Positions 19,266 to 29,731 are shown, numbered from the stretch's first letter. The stretch is 64,000 nucleotides of DNA from Alishewanella longhuensis (GCF_014653435.1 NZ_BNAO01000010.1:1-64000); one strand, 5' to 3'. Program-made: numbers and translations. Notes: generated by a model from the sequence alone, not told the origin.

Positions 19266-20810
19266 ATGAACCAACCGAAAAAACCCCTGGTATTACTTAT
19301 TCTCGACGGTTGGGGTTATCGCGAGCAAATCGAAAATAATGCCATTGCCCAGGCAAATACCCCGGTGATGGACGCACTATGGCAAGCCTATCCGCACAGC
19401 CTAATCTCTGGCTCTGGTTTAGATGTGGGGCTGCCAGAAGGTCAAATGGGTAACTCAGAAGTAGGCCATGTTAATCTGGGGTCGGGCCGGGTCGTTTATC
19501 AAGATTTTACCCGCATCACTAAAGCGATTAATGACGGTGACTTCTTTCATAACCCCGTGTTGGTTGATGCGGTTAAAAAAGCAGTGGAGGCGGATAAAGC
19601 AGTTCATATTATGGGATTATTGTCACCTGGTGGTGTACATAGCCATGAAGAACATTTACTGGCGATGGTGCAACTGGCTGAACAGCAAGGTGCTACCCGT
19701 ATTTATCTGCACGCCTTTTTAGACGGTCGCGATACACCGCCACGCAGTGCCGCAAACTCATTAAGCCTCTTTGAACAGCATTTTGCGCAAAGTGGCAAAG
19801 GGCAAATTGCCTCTATTATTGGCCGCTATTATGCGATGGACCGGGATAAACGCTGGGATCGGGTACAACAAGCTTATGACTTATTAACCCAAGGTAAAGG
19901 TTTCTATCAATATAGCAGCGCCAGTGCCGCTTTAGCGGCTGCCTATGCGCGTGATGAAAATGATGAATTTGTCAAAGCGTCAACGATCTTATCCCCTGAA
20001 GGGCAGCCTATCGCCATGGCTGACGGCGATACGCTGATTTTTATGAACTTTAGAGCAGACCGGGCCAGGCAGTTTACCCGCGCCTTTGTTGAACCTGAGT
20101 TTAACGGATTCGAACGAAGTGCTCAGCCTAAGTTAAGCAGTTTTATTATGCTGACAGAGTATGCCGCTGATATTAAGGTACCTTGTGCTTACCCACCAGA
20201 GAGCCTGAACAATGTGTTGGGTGAATGGCTGGCCAAACATCAAAAAACCCAGTTACGTATTTCAGAAACTGAAAAATATGCCCATGTTACCTTCTTTTTC
20301 TCCGGTGGACGTGAAGAGGTGTTTGCAGGTGAAGAGCGTATTTTAATTCCATCACCACAAGTCGCTACCTATGATTTGCAACCTGAAATGAACTCTGCCG
20401 AACTCACTGACAAGTTGGTTGCCGCTATTCATAGTGGTAAATTTGATGTGATTATTTGTAACTACCCGAATGGTGATATGGTGGGTCACACGGGCATTAT
20501 GAGCGCAGCGATTAAGGCTGTTGAAGCCGTTGATCACTGTATTGGCAGAGTTGTTGAAGCATTAAAAGCAGTGGGTGGTGAGTGTTTAATCACCGCAGAC
20601 CATGGTAATGCAGAAATGATGCAAGACGCCGAATCAGGCCAAGCACACACAGCACATACCAGCGGCCCAGTGCCATTGATCTATGTTGGCCGTCCTGCAA
20701 CCGTGATTGAAGGCGGCATCTTAAGTGATATTGCACCCACTATGCTGCATTTATTAGGTCTAGCCAAACCTGCAGAAATGAGCGGCAAAGTTTTGATGCA
20801 ATTGCAATAA
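19266..20810 (+). CDS. gpmI: 2,3-bisphosphoglycerate-independent phosphoglycerate mutase
   Basis: A 514-aa manganese-dependent glycolytic enzyme interconverting 3- and 2-phosphoglycerate. The alkaline-phosphatase-fold metal ligands are visible in [11 protein letters not shown] and MGNSEVGH (phosphoserine Ser64), with later ligands in [20 protein letters not shown] and AHTSGPVPL. Length is normal. It is divergent from the YibN-grxC block and abuts envC with no gap, as in E. coli. Confidence 0.97.
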   Translation: MNQPKKPLVLLILDGWGYREQIENNAIAQANTPVMDALWQAYPHSLISGSGLDVGLPEGQMGNSEVGHVNLGSGRVVYQDFTRITKAINDGDFFHNPVLVDAVKKAVEADKAVHIMGLLSPGGVHSHEEHLLAMVQLAEQQGATRIYLHAFLDGRDTPPRSAANSLSLFEQHFAQSGKGQIASIIGRYYAMDRDKRWDRVQQAYDLLTQGKGFYQYSSASAALAAAYARDENDEFVKASTILSPEGQPIAMADGDTLIFMNFRADRARQFTRAFVEPEFNGFERSAQPKLSSFIMLTEYAADIKVPCAYPPESLNNVLGEWLAKHQKTQLRISETEKYAHVTFFFSGGREEVFAGEERILIPSPQVATYDLQPEMNSAELTDKLVAAIHSGKFDVIICNYPNGDMVGHTGIMSAAIKAVEAVDHCIGRVVEALKAVGGECLITADHGNAEMMQDAESGQAHTAHTSGPVPLIYVGRPATVIEGGILSDIAPTMLHLLGLAKPAEMSGKVLMQLQ

Positions 20811-21968
20811 ATGCGATCTCTGTTAAATTATTACCAACCTGTACATTGGTGCTTAATTGCATTGATGTCAGGTTACTTATTGTTAAATCAGGCATATGCT
20901 CAGCAGAAGCCCCCTGCCGAACAAGAACTGCAGCAAGTACAAAGCCAAATTAAAAAAACCGAACAACAACTGCGCCAACAGCGACGCCAGTTACAACAAG
21001 CAGAGCAAAAGCTACAACAAGCTGATCAAGCTTTAGCAGATGCGTCATTAAAAGTGCGGCAAACTTCGACTCGTAAGCAACAGTTAGAACAAGAAAGCGC
21101 CAAGCTAACCTTGCAGCAGCAACAATTACAGCAACAACTTGCTGAACAACAACAGCTGTTGGCGGCGCAGTTAAAAAGTGCCTATAGCATGGGCCAGCAT
21201 GACTACTCCCGCCTACTGCTAAACCAACAAGACACCGGTCAATTAGAACGCATTCTTACGTACTATCAATATTTTAATCAGGCCCGTATGCGGCAGCTGG
21301 CAAAAATTAATCAAACGGTGCAGGATTTAGAGCTGGTTGTGGCAAAGCTCGCTGAGCAACAACGCTTGCTGCAGCGAGAACTGCAAGCCCTAGAACAACA
21401 GCAGCAACAGTTAACTGTAGCTCGGGCAAGTCAACAAGACTCCATTAAGCAATTGCAGGCACTTTTAACTGAGCAAGGTAACCAACTAAGTTATTTACGC
21501 CAGAATGAAGGTAGCTTACAAAACACCATTAATGAATTACGACGCCTGGCTGAATTAAGTAAAGACATGGCAGGCTTAGGAGCAGGTAAAGGCAAATATC
21601 CCTGGCCCGTAAAAGGACAACTATTACAACGCTTTGGGCAAAATCGTCAAGGCGGTATGCCTGCCAGAGGGATCCTAATTAAAGGAGTTAATGGCAGCAA
21701 TGTGCAAGCCATCACCGAAGGACGAGTAATTTATGCCGATTGGCTCAAAGGTTATGGCTGGGTGATAGTGTTGGACCATGGCGCAGGTTTTATGTCGTTG
21801 TACGGTCATAATCAAACCTTATTAAAACAACCAGGCGACCGAGTTACAGCCGGTGAAGCCATTGCTTTGGTAGGCGCCAGTGGTGGTCAGGCCGATGCTG
21901 GCCTCTATTTTGAAATAAGAGAAAAAGGCGAAGCGGTCAACCCTTTGCTTTGGTTAGCTCGCCCCTGA
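20811..21968 (+). CDS. envC: Murein hydrolase activator EnvC
   Basis: A 385-aa exported protein. A signal peptide (cut near AYAQ) is followed by a long Gln/Glu-rich coiled coil (about residues 30-245) and a C-terminal LytM/M23 domain (about 260-385). The LytM zinc ligands are replaced (RGILIKG where HxxxD is expected, YFEIRE where HxH is expected), which is the hallmark of EnvC: it activates AmiA/AmiB amidases under FtsEX control instead of cutting peptidoglycan. ftsEX lie 4 kb away in this window. Its ATG follows the gpmI stop directly. Confidence 0.93.
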   Translation: MRSLLNYYQPVHWCLIALMSGYLLLNQAYAQQKPPAEQELQQVQSQIKKTEQQLRQQRRQLQQAEQKLQQADQALADASLKVRQTSTRKQQLEQESAKLTLQQQQLQQQLAEQQQLLAAQLKSAYSMGQHDYSRLLLNQQDTGQLERILTYYQYFNQARMRQLAKINQTVQDLELVVAKLAEQQRLLQRELQALEQQQQQLTVARASQQDSIKQLQALLTEQGNQLSYLRQNEGSLQNTINELRRLAELSKDMAGLGAGKGKYPWPVKGQLLQRFGQNRQGGMPARGILIKGVNGSNVQAITEGRVIYADWLKGYGWVIVLDHGAGFMSLYGHNQTLLKQPGDRVTAGEAIALVGASGGQADAGLYFEIREKGEAVNPLLWLARP

Positions 21969-22040
21969 GGTTAACTTGCGGTAAATTACTGCTAAACAGC
22001 CAAGGTGTGTTAACAAAAAATCATTAAGGAAAGAGTTGTA

Positions 22041-22814
22041 GTGCATGTTCGCTTTTTGTTGGCTCTAAGCATATTACTACTGAGTGAGTGGGCAATCGCG
22101 ACTCCTCGTATTGCTATTATTATCGACGATATCGGCTACCAAAAATCTGATTTGAAAATGGTAGCTTTACCTTATGACTTAACCTTTGCCGTCTTACCTC
22201 ATACTCCTTACGGTAAACATGCTGCTGAGCTAGCTTTTAACCAACAAAAAGATGTTATTTTGCATATGCCTATGGAAGCCACAAATCAAAATGCTTTGGG
22301 CCCGGGCGCATTGACCCATGACATGTCGCGTCAACAAATTCACCGAACCCTGGAGTTAGCCTTAGCCGACATTCCTTACGCGATAGGAATGAATAATCAT
22401 ATGGGGAGTCTTTTCACTGCACAAGACGAACCAATGGCGTGGACCATGGAATACTTACGGCAGCGGCAGCTGTTTTTTATTGATAGCCTGACTACACCTA
22501 AAAGTACCGCTAAACACTATGCAGCGCAGCATAACGTGGCAATACTAGCACGCCATATTTTTTTAGATAACGAGCAAAATCAACGAGCAATTGAAAAACA
22601 GTTTCAACAGTTACTCAATATCGCCAGACGCCACCAAACTGCTATAGCTATTGGTCATCCCTATCCTGAAACCTATCGTTTTCTGCAGCAACGTTTACCC
22701 CAGTTAGCCGCGGAAGGTATTGAGCTGGTAGCCATCTCTTCACTACTACCGGCAAGCCATCAAGTTATAGCCGCCGGTTTCACTGAACCCGCCATCCAAT
22801 TAACCCAAGACTAG
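22041..22814 (+). CDS. Divergent polysaccharide deacetylase family protein (YibQ-like)
   Basis: A 257-aa protein with a signal peptide (ending near AIAT) and the family opening RIAIIIDDIGYQKSD, followed by LHMPMEA, GMNNHMGS and IAIGHPYPET. The metal-binding Asp/His positions of the NodB fold are at least partly kept. It is the third gene of the gpmI-envC-yibQ cluster found in many Gammaproteobacteria, suggesting a role in envelope or peptidoglycan metabolism. The start is a GTG at 22041 behind GGAAAGAG. Confidence 0.9.
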   Translation: MHVRFLLALSILLLSEWAIATPRIAIIIDDIGYQKSDLKMVALPYDLTFAVLPHTPYGKHAAELAFNQQKDVILHMPMEATNQNALGPGALTHDMSRQQIHRTLELALADIPYAIGMNNHMGSLFTAQDEPMAWTMEYLRQRQLFFIDSLTTPKSTAKHYAAQHNVAILARHIFLDNEQNQRAIEKQFQQLLNIARRHQTAIAIGHPYPETYRFLQQRLPQLAAEGIELVAISSLLPASHQVIAAGFTEPAIQLTQD

Positions 22815-22830
22815 ACACCAAACAAGGCAG

Positions 22831-24057
22831 TTACAAACTTTTCTTTGGAGGTAAAGCCACGTTAGCAAAAATAAGCCCCGCCACCAGCGACATCAGGATT
22901 AAAAAAGTTTGTTGCCCTACACCATCAGATACGACAAACTCCTGACCTGAAATCAGCGAATTCAGCCCTATATAAGTTTTACTACCTGGTACCAGAACAA
23001 TTAAACCATGCATAGCGACAATAACGGCTGGCGCCTTCGCCAATCGGGTAAATAAATTACTATAAATACCAACTGCAAAAGCGCCTAAAAAAGCCCCTAT
23101 GGTGTAATCAAATAAACTGGCACCGCTGGTACTCACACCATAGGCGATAAAGCCTGCAGCCAATGACCACAAAGTATATTTACCCCGGCTTTTAAATAAC
23201 ACAATCAACGAGCTCACCAGAATACCTACCGCTAGCCAGGCGAAATGCCGCGAAATTGCTTCAGGTTTGATAAAATCCACCACCCCAAACAAGGAGAAAC
23301 CTATAGCAATCCCCAGAAAAGCGCCGAAGTAAAGCTTAAACAGCATCATTAACGCATCCATAATGCGAGCGTTACCTGATACCAAATGCCGTGCGGCCAA
23401 TTCGGCAAAACCAATGGTCAGCGCCAAACCAGGAATAAATGAGATAATGGCCGAGAGTACAGCAAGGCGTATATTTATCCCCGGATCGATATAACGACTT
23501 ATAGCACAAGCGGCTATCGCTGCGGCCAGAGCAACCAAAGGTTCCAACATATTAGCAATACGTGGCGAATACTGGGCCCACAACATAAACAGATAGACTA
23601 ATAAAGATAATAACGCAGACCAGAGCACATCATTCCAGCTGGTCGCCATTAGCATGGCAAAAGCGCCCCCTGAAGCCATCATGGCTAAAGCCGTCGCAAA
23701 TTTACCATAAGAACTCGGGCGAACATCTATAGCATCCAGCAGAGCATCAGCTTCATCCAGACTCACTTCACCTCGCAGTACTTGGTCTACCAGCTCGTCA
23801 GTTCGAGATAAAGCACCTAGGTCTAAATCACCAGGATTAACCCTGGCCGCATGGGTATATTCTTGTTCATGACCATCAGTCCAAATTACGAAGGTCATAG
23901 AGGTTGGGGAGATAATATAAGAGGCTTTTAAGCCCAGATGCGTTGTCAGTTCAGTTAAATGCGCTTCCAAGCGGTAGGCTGGAGTACCGTATTTGTGCAG
24001 CATTTTGCCCAGTTTCACAATAAACTTACGCTTCTGATTAAAATCGGTACTGTACAC
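22831..24057 (-). CDS. Threonine/serine exporter family protein (ThrE-like, DUF1212+DUF3815)
   Basis: A 408-aa membrane protein. The N-terminal half (KLGKMLHKYGTPAYRLEAHLTELTTHLGL, ending in five hydrophobic segments) is the YjjP-like DUF1212 part. The C-terminal half (about residues 270-400) is the YjjB-like part, fused as in Corynebacterium ThrE. E. coli splits these into two genes. Export of small amino acids or related acids such as succinate is known for relatives; substrate here is undetermined. Confidence 0.86.
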   Translation of the reverse strand: MYSTDFNQKRKFIVKLGKMLHKYGTPAYRLEAHLTELTTHLGLKASYIISPTSMTFVIWTDGHEQEYTHAARVNPGDLDLGALSRTDELVDQVLRGEVSLDEADALLDAIDVRPSSYGKFATALAMMASGGAFAMLMATSWNDVLWSALLSLLVYLFMLWAQYSPRIANMLEPLVALAAAIAACAISRYIDPGINIRLAVLSAIISFIPGLALTIGFAELAARHLVSGNARIMDALMMLFKLYFGAFLGIAIGFSLFGVVDFIKPEAISRHFAWLAVGILVSSLIVLFKSRGKYTLWSLAAGFIAYGVSTSGASLFDYTIGAFLGAFAVGIYSNLFTRLAKAPAVIVAMHGLIVLVPGSKTYIGLNSLISGQEFVVSDGVGQQTFLILMSLVAGLIFANVALPPKKSL

Positions 24058-24254
24058 AAGAGGTATCCGTTAATTAGCTAACTTCTTTTATTGTAATGTA
24101 AAATTCGGCAGTGTTAACTTTTTCTTGTTAGCTATTTTATATCAGAGGGTGTTTTCATCACGAGACGAACTTTTAGCTACCTAATACCTGATTGCGAATT
24201 GAATCAAGGCTACAGTAAATCACATTTGGCTAGATAAATGCTCGGCGTTTGACA
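24058..24254. other. Intergenic region upstream of the ThrE-like gene
   Basis: About 200 bases between the ThrE-like start and the rpoH terminator, AT-rich near the gene and presumably holding its promoter. Nothing else seen. Confidence 0.5.
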
Positions 24255-24296
24255 GAAAAAACGAAGCTCCGGTGATTTACTACCAGAGCTTCATTT
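24255..24296 (-). terminator. Rho-independent terminator of rpoH
   Basis: On the minus strand GAAGCTCTGGT pairs with ACCGGAGCTTC around an 8-base loop and runs into GTTTTTTC, 23 bases past the rpoH stop. Confidence 0.9.
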
Positions 24297-24318
24297 AAAG
24301 GGGGACAATCCAGAGTGG

Positions 24319-25170
24319 CTAGCTGCTTAGCGCTTGTTGCAGTTTCTTCATAGCATTTTTCTCTAACTGACGAACTCGCTCCGCAGAGACTTGATACCGC
24401 TCTGCCAGCTCTTGCAATGTTAGCTTTTGGTTATCTAACCAACGAGCACGAACAATATCCTGGCTACGATCATCCAAGGTACGCATGGCGGCTTGCAGAC
24501 GATCTACCGCTGCTGTATCCCACTGATCATCAGCAACCTGTTCAGCTAAATCAGAGGCTTTATCTTCCAGAAAATAAACTGGCGCAGTGTAAGCACTTTC
24601 TTCATCATCATCGGGCGCGTCGAATGGCATATCATAGTTGCTCATCCGCGATTCCATTTCACGTACTTCGTGTTCGGCTACGCCAAGCGATTCCGCCACG
24701 TTTTTCACTTCTTCCTGGTTAAACCAGCCCAAATGTTTTTTGGCTTTACGTAGGTTAAAGAATAATTTGCGTTGTGCTTTGGTCGTAGCGATTTTTACAA
24801 TACGCCAGTTTTTCAGTACATATTCATGAATTTCGGCTTTGATCCAATGTACCGCGAACGACACTAAGCGCACGCCAACCGCTGGGTCAAAGCGCTTTAC
24901 CGCCTTCATCAGGCCAATGTTGCCTTCCTGAATCAGGTCGCTAACCGGCAAACCGTAGCCAGAGTAGCTACGGGCAATATGCACAACGAAGCGCAAGTGC
25001 GACATAATTAACTGACGGGCAGCTTCTAAGTCACCATCTTGTTGTAAACGTTCTGCCAGATTACGCTCTTCCTCTGCAGTTAACATAGGAATGGTACTAA
25101 CGGCATGGGTATAAGCTTCCAGACTACCGCTGGCTGCTACTGTAAGTGGCATATAAGCTGATTTTGTCAT
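24319..25170 (-). CDS. rpoH: RNA polymerase heat-shock sigma factor RpoH (sigma-32)
   Basis: A 283-aa sigma-70-family factor directing transcription of chaperone and protease genes. Region 2 has [39 protein letters not shown] and the promoter-contacting [40 protein letters not shown], which contains the RpoH box region. Region 4 ends [19 protein letters not shown]. The start at 25170 gives an N-terminus aligned with E. coli RpoH and has AAGGA upstream; a start at 25197 is possible but poorly placed. A perfect CIRCE operator lies 38 bp upstream. It is the last gene of ftsY-ftsE-ftsX-rpoH, with its own promoter likely. Confidence 0.97.
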   Translation of the reverse strand: MTKSAYMPLTVAASGSLEAYTHAVSTIPMLTAEEERNLAERLQQDGDLEAARQLIMSHLRFVVHIARSYSGYGLPVSDLIQEGNIGLMKAVKRFDPAVGVRLVSFAVHWIKAEIHEYVLKNWRIVKIATTKAQRKLFFNLRKAKKHLGWFNQEEVKNVAESLGVAEHEVREMESRMSNYDMPFDAPDDDEESAYTAPVYFLEDKASDLAEQVADDQWDTAAVDRLQAAMRTLDDRSQDIVRARWLDNQKLTLQELAERYQVSAERVRQLEKNAMKKLQQALSS

Positions 25171-25207
25171 GGTGTTGCTCATCCTTTTTAAACTCAATGC
25201 GCCGATA

Positions 25208-25234
25208 TTAGCACTCTTTGACTGAGAGTGCTAA
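25208..25234. promoter_or_regulatory. CIRCE element (HrcA operator) upstream of rpoH
   Basis: TTAGCACTC, nine bases (TTTGACTGA), then GAGTGCTAA: the canonical 9-9-9 CIRCE inverted repeat with no mismatch. It ends 38 bp before the rpoH ATG, where HrcA would block a promoter or early elongation. The hrcA gene itself is not in this window. Confidence 0.95.
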
Positions 25235-25298
25235 TAGTAGTTTCATGATCTTTAAGAACGGCTTGTTATAAGAAATAATATTTTAATAATTGTGGGAT

Positions 25299-26279
25299 CT
25301 ATGGACCTGCTGGCTCAATCGCCCGGATATGACGGCGTACTGACAAGTAAGATCCGACTACGCCCAGCAGCACTGCAAGCAAAATAATGCTTAAAAATTC
25401 TGTTAAATTCATGGCCTGAATTTGAAAATCACTTTGATATAAGTCAGTAATCTTACTGATAGCACCGCGTAGCCACCAAAGTAAGGCCTCGGACACCAAA
25501 AAGGCCAACAATCCGCCCAGCACACCGAACCAAAAGCCGGTATATAAGAAAGGCCGCTGAATAAAGGCATCGGTAGCACCTACCAGCTTCATTACTTCAA
25601 TTTCTTCGCGTTTGCTGATGATAGATAGACGAATAGTATTACTGACAATAAACAGTACTGCGCTTAATAGTAACAAAGCAATAGCAAAAACAGCTTGTTG
25701 CAACAAGCCTACTATGGCTTCCAATCGGGTAAGCCATTCTAAATCCAGCTTAGCAAATTCAACTATACGCTCGTTGCTCAGTTGCTGCATTAACGCCCTG
25801 GCTGCGCTCGGATCGGTATTAACCGGTTGCACTACTAATACATCAGGCAAAGGATTATCAGTTAAATAGCTTAACGCGGCACCAAAACCCGATGCTTCCT
25901 GAAACTCTAGCATGGCTTGTTCTTTGCTTATATGCCGCACGCTGCTAATTTGCTTATCAGCATTGAGAATGGTGATTAAACTCTGTATTTGCTGGGCAGA
26001 TGCAGTATCACGGATAAATAAGTTTATCTCAGCAGCCTTGGCAAAACTCCCACTTATTTGCTGGGCGTTTTTTACCAACAAATGCAAGGTGGCTGGTAAG
26101 GTTAAACTCAAACCCAATACCACTATCGTTAAAACTGAGGCAGTTGGGGTGCGCCACAACTCTCCAAGGCTGGCCAATGCCTGTCGAAAATGGTGCACGA
26201 AAAACATCAAAAAACGTCTTAGTGCACTAATACGGTTAGCTTTTGCGCCACTAGCGCGACCGCTAAACAGGACACTCAT
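25299..26279 (-). CDS. ftsX: Cell division ABC transporter permease FtsX
   Basis: A 326-aa membrane protein with four transmembrane segments (about residues 48-70, 200-225, 250-270, 290-315) and a large periplasmic domain between the first two, as expected for FtsX. With FtsE it relays division-site signals to EnvC across the membrane. The start overlaps ftsE by 4 bases. Confidence 0.95.
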   Translation of the reverse strand: MSVLFSGRASGAKANRISALRRFLMFFVHHFRQALASLGELWRTPTASVLTIVVLGLSLTLPATLHLLVKNAQQISGSFAKAAEINLFIRDTASAQQIQSLITILNADKQISSVRHISKEQAMLEFQEASGFGAALSYLTDNPLPDVLVVQPVNTDPSAARALMQQLSNERIVEFAKLDLEWLTRLEAIVGLLQQAVFAIALLLLSAVLFIVSNTIRLSIISKREEIEVMKLVGATDAFIQRPFLYTGFWFGVLGGLLAFLVSEALLWWLRGAISKITDLYQSDFQIQAMNLTEFLSIILLAVLLGVVGSYLSVRRHIRAIEPAGP

Positions 26280-26959
26280 ACCGGCTCCTGTAATGGCATT
26301 AAACCATCATTAATCATTTTGCCTTGCTTTAGGGTCAGAGTGCGATAGCGCATACGCGCGATTAAACCTAAATCGTGAGTGGCAACTAATACCGACACCC
26401 CAACCTGATTAAAAGCTTCAAACACCTGCATAATATCGCGTGATAATTCGGGATCAAGGTTACCTGTAGGTTCATCAGCTAATAACAACGGTGGTTTATT
26501 AACCACGGCTCTGGCAATTCCCACGCGTTGCTGCTCACCGCCGGATAACGTTTCTGGCAAGCACCGCTGTTTATCCAGCAACCCTACTTTATCTAAAGCT
26601 GCATGTACCCGTTTTACCATTTCTTTGCCGGTAAAACCCTCAATGACTAAGGGTAATGCCACATTATCAAAGACGGTATGGTTCATTAACAAGCGGTGAT
26701 TCTGAAAAATAATGCCAACATCACGCCGCACATAGGGCACCTGGCTACGCTTTAACCGGCTCAAATCAATATTATTAATCATCACCCGGCCGGTACTGGG
26801 CCGTTCGATCATACTAATCAGTTTCAAAATTGTGCTTTTACCCGCCCCAGAATGCCCCGTAAGAAACACCATTTCGCCTTTGGCGATACGAAAATTGATA
26901 CGTTCTAGCGCAACAAAGCCGCCTGGATAGGTTTTACTGACCTGATCAAACTGCAACAT
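26276..26959 (-). CDS. ftsE: Cell division ATP-binding protein FtsE
   Basis: A 227-aa ABC ATPase. Walker A is GHSGAGKST, the Q loop is IFQNHRLL, the signature is [14 protein letters not shown], Walker B is [12 protein letters not shown] and the H loop is VATHD. Its nucleotide cycle drives FtsX and EnvC-dependent septal peptidoglycan splitting. It is 5 bases downstream of ftsY. Confidence 0.97.
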   Translation of the reverse strand: MLQFDQVSKTYPGGFVALERINFRIAKGEMVFLTGHSGAGKSTILKLISMIERPSTGRVMINNIDLSRLKRSQVPYVRRDVGIIFQNHRLLMNHTVFDNVALPLVIEGFTGKEMVKRVHAALDKVGLLDKQRCLPETLSGGEQQRVGIARAVVNKPPLLLADEPTGNLDPELSRDIMQVFEAFNQVGVSVLVATHDLGLIARMRYRTLTLKQGKMINDGLMPLQEPV

Positions 26960-26964
26960 AGGGG

Positions 26965-28374
26965 TTAGTCCTTATTAAACAGCGCCCGGATAAAGTCTTT
27001 AGCTGCAAATTGGCGTAAATCGTCAATCGCCTCTCCCACCCCAATAAAACGAATAGGCACTTTAAATTGATCGGCAATAGCAAAAATCACCCCACCTTTA
27101 GCCGTGCCATCTAGCTTGGTTAAACTGATCCCCGTCAAGGGCACCGCTTCATTAAACAGCCTGGCCTGACTCAGCGCATTCTGACCGGTGCCGGCATCGA
27201 GGGTTAACATCACTTCATGTGGCGCTTTTACGTCTATTTTTTGTAGCACCCGCACAATTTTCTTCAGTTCTTCCATTAAATGGGCTTTATTTTGTAAGCG
27301 ACCGGCGGTATCAGCAATTAAAATATCTACTTTGCGAGCTTTCGCTGCCTGGTAGGCATCAAATATCACTGAAGCACTATCTGCACCGGTATGCTGAGCA
27401 ATGACCGGTATTTTATTGCGATCACCCCATACCTGCAGTTGCTCTACCGCTGCAGCCCGAAACGTATCGCCTGCGGCCAACATCACACTTTTACCCTGCT
27501 GCTTAAATTGTTGTGCCATTTTGCCAATAGTGGTGGTTTTGCCTACCCCATTTACCCCAACCATTAAAATGACAAAAGGACCGTCCTGGGCAACGGGTAA
27601 CAAAGGCTGTTCTACATCGTGCAATAAGGTGGCCATATCTTGCTGTAGCTTATCAAACAGCAAATCAGCGTCTTTTAGCGCCTTACGATCGGCATGAGTG
27701 GTGAGTTGTTTAATCAGCTTCTGAGTGGTATCCATGCCAACATCAGCCAGCAATAACTGGGTTTCCAGTTCTTCATACAATTCATCATCAATCTTCTTCC
27801 CAACAAATAGCGATGCCAGTCCCGAACCCAGATTTTGGCTGGTTTTAGCTAACCCTTGCTTTAAACGGGCAAAAAAACCCGGCTTTTTGACTGGTTCTGG
27901 TGACGCAGCGACTAACCTAGGTTCAGCGGCTGTTAAAGGAGCAACTGCTGAAGTGGGTTCATTAGCTGTCACTGGTTCAGCAGCAATCTCGGCTATTCCG
28001 GCTTGCTGATCCACTGCCGTTGTGACCTGGCTAACGGGGATAGCTGCTGCGGCAGTAGCTGTGCTGTCAGAGGTATTGGTGTTTTGTTGCTCTAAGCTAG
28101 CCTGATTGTCGAGATTCGTTTCCTCTAACACCGGGTTACTTAACACAGGAGTTGCTGGTTTTGCTACCTCAGCATCAGCAACCACGCTTACAGTAGGCAA
28201 TGGCGCATCGGTGCTTAGTGTCGCTGGGTTACTGTCTGCAACCTTTTCTATGACCTGCTGGTCTGTTGAACCGGACTCAGCACTTTTAACATCAGTGTCT
28301 GTTTCAGGAGCTGGTTGTTCAGTGTTTTTTTTGCCAAAGCCAAGCCAGGAGAAGAGTTTATTTTGTTTTGTCAT
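26965..28374 (-). CDS. ftsY: Signal recognition particle receptor FtsY
   Basis: A 469-aa GTPase that docks SRP-ribosome complexes at the inner membrane. The first 170 residues are an acidic, low-complexity Ala/Glu/Thr-rich A domain with a KPGFFARLKQGLAKT membrane-targeting helix at its end. The NG domain follows with GVNGVGKTTTIGKMA (P loop), GDTFRAAAVEQL, DTAGRLQNK and TKLDGTAKGG. It is first of the ftsY-ftsE-ftsX-rpoH block and divergent from rsmD. Confidence 0.97.
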   Translation of the reverse strand: MTKQNKLFSWLGFGKKNTEQPAPETDTDVKSAESGSTDQQVIEKVADSNPATLSTDAPLPTVSVVADAEVAKPATPVLSNPVLEETNLDNQASLEQQNTNTSDSTATAAAAIPVSQVTTAVDQQAGIAEIAAEPVTANEPTSAVAPLTAAEPRLVAASPEPVKKPGFFARLKQGLAKTSQNLGSGLASLFVGKKIDDELYEELETQLLLADVGMDTTQKLIKQLTTHADRKALKDADLLFDKLQQDMATLLHDVEQPLLPVAQDGPFVILMVGVNGVGKTTTIGKMAQQFKQQGKSVMLAAGDTFRAAAVEQLQVWGDRNKIPVIAQHTGADSASVIFDAYQAAKARKVDILIADTAGRLQNKAHLMEELKKIVRVLQKIDVKAPHEVMLTLDAGTGQNALSQARLFNEAVPLTGISLTKLDGTAKGGVIFAIADQFKVPIRFIGVGEAIDDLRQFAAKDFIRALFNKD

Positions 28375-28455
28375 ATGCTTTTGTGTCAGAGTCGGAAAAC
28401 TAGGATAAAATTAGCCTTATACTAACACCTTTATGATGCAGGCAAAAAGCAATAG

Positions 28456-29046
28456 ATGAAACAACCGAAAAGCCGCTCGTCCAGCCACGCCCAACCAGGC
28501 TTTGTTAGAATTATTAGTGGTAAATGGCGAGGCAAACGCCTGCCCGTTGCCGACGCACTCGGGCTTAGACCTACCACAGATCGGGTAAAAGAAACCTTAT
28601 TTAACTGGTTAATGCACGACACAGCCCAAAGCACGGTACTAGATTGTTTTGCCGGTAGTGGCAGCTTAGGTATCGAAGCGCTGTCGCGTTATGCTGCATT
28701 TGTTACGATGGTAGAAAAAGCGCCAGCTTTGGCAAAGCAGCTACAGCAGCACTTACAACAATTAAAAGCGGACAACGCTGAGGTACTTAATAAGGATTGT
28801 TTAAGTTTTTTGCAACAACCAGCCAAGCGACAATATAGTTTGGTGCTAATAGATCCACCATTTCGACAGGCGCTGGCTCTGCCCTGCTGTCAGGCATTAG
28901 AGCAAAATGGTTGGCTAACCGACAATGCCCTAATTTATCTGGAAACTGAAAAGGAACTCGCCCTAACCAGTATGCCCGCTAACTGGCAGTTACTGAAAGA
29001 AAATATTGCCGGTCAATTGGCTTATCGTTTGTGGTTACGGCAGTAG
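28456..29046 (+). CDS. rsmD: 16S rRNA (guanine966-N2)-methyltransferase RsmD
   Basis: A 196-aa SAM-dependent methyltransferase acting on 16S rRNA G966. It shows RIISGKWRGKRLPV, RPTTDRVKETLFNWL, the SAM motif LDCFAGSGSLGIEALSR and the catalytic LIDPPF. Divergent from ftsY as in E. coli. Confidence 0.96.
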   Translation: MKQPKSRSSSHAQPGFVRIISGKWRGKRLPVADALGLRPTTDRVKETLFNWLMHDTAQSTVLDCFAGSGSLGIEALSRYAAFVTMVEKAPALAKQLQQHLQQLKADNAEVLNKDCLSFLQQPAKRQYSLVLIDPPFRQALALPCCQALEQNGWLTDNALIYLETEKELALTSMPANWQLLKENIAGQLAYRLWLRQ

Positions 29047-29069
29047 CCAAGCACTTTAACGTACTTGGC
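29046..29069. terminator. Possible hairpin between rsmD and the DUF416 gene
   Basis: GCCAAGCAC-TTTAAC-GTACTTGGC, one mismatch in the stem, between two convergent genes. No strong T-tract. Confidence 0.4.
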
Positions 29070-29083
29070 ATTATCGGTGTTCG

Positions 29084-29731
29084 CTATTCTGGCTGTGCCA
29101 GGGTAGCAGGGGTTGCCGCGACATGAAGCGGTAACTCCATCGCCAGATTGGTTAAGCCTTGCTCTTTTACCCAGGCTTTTAATTGCTGCATTTGCTCACG
29201 CCCCACCGGATGCATTGGCCGTACCAGTTCGATTAACTCAGCCAAACATTCCATTTCGTAATGCATTAGCGGATGATCCCGCACAATCTTTTTAAGTTCA
29301 GCTTCTGTGGTGACATCGATATCTTCGGCTTCATATTCGATTAAGCGCGCGACTGTAGCTTGCGAGATCTTGGCAACATTAACAAATTCAGCCGGATCTT
29401 GCTGGCAAATGCCGTTTAACATCATATCTAAAGCAGTAGCGCAGTCGACAGCCGGATAGACACCAAACATATCAAATTGGCTAACTTCAGGTGTTACCAG
29501 TTCCAATTCTTCTGCCAAACGTTCAAAGTTAATTTTTACTTTCTTAACAGTAAGCCATTCCCAACACAAATCCAGGATATTGCGCAGCAGCTTACTATCA
29601 CCAAATTGGCTGACTTCGGCAAACAATTGGTAATTGGGTAACATACGTTCCATGAGCGTTGCGGCTATCGCAGCTTGTTGATGTAAACTTAATTCACGCA
29701 TCAATTGAAAGTTGTTGGCTTTTTGCTTCAT
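29084..29731 (-). CDS. DUF416 (YjaG family) protein
   Basis: A 215-aa soluble protein resembling E. coli YjaG: LMERMLPNYQLFAEVSQFGDSKLLRNILDLCWEWLTVKKVKINFERL and FDMFGVYPAVDCATALD are close to the family pattern. Function is unknown. The start at 29731 has AGGATC upstream; a longer frame to 29812 looks non-coding at its N-terminus. Confidence 0.85.
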   Translation of the reverse strand: MKQKANNFQLMRELSLHQQAAIAATLMERMLPNYQLFAEVSQFGDSKLLRNILDLCWEWLTVKKVKINFERLAEELELVTPEVSQFDMFGVYPAVDCATALDMMLNGICQQDPAEFVNVAKISQATVARLIEYEAEDIDVTTEAELKKIVRDHPLMHYEMECLAELIELVRPMHPVGREQMQQLKAWVKEQGLTNLAMELPLHVAATPATLAQPE

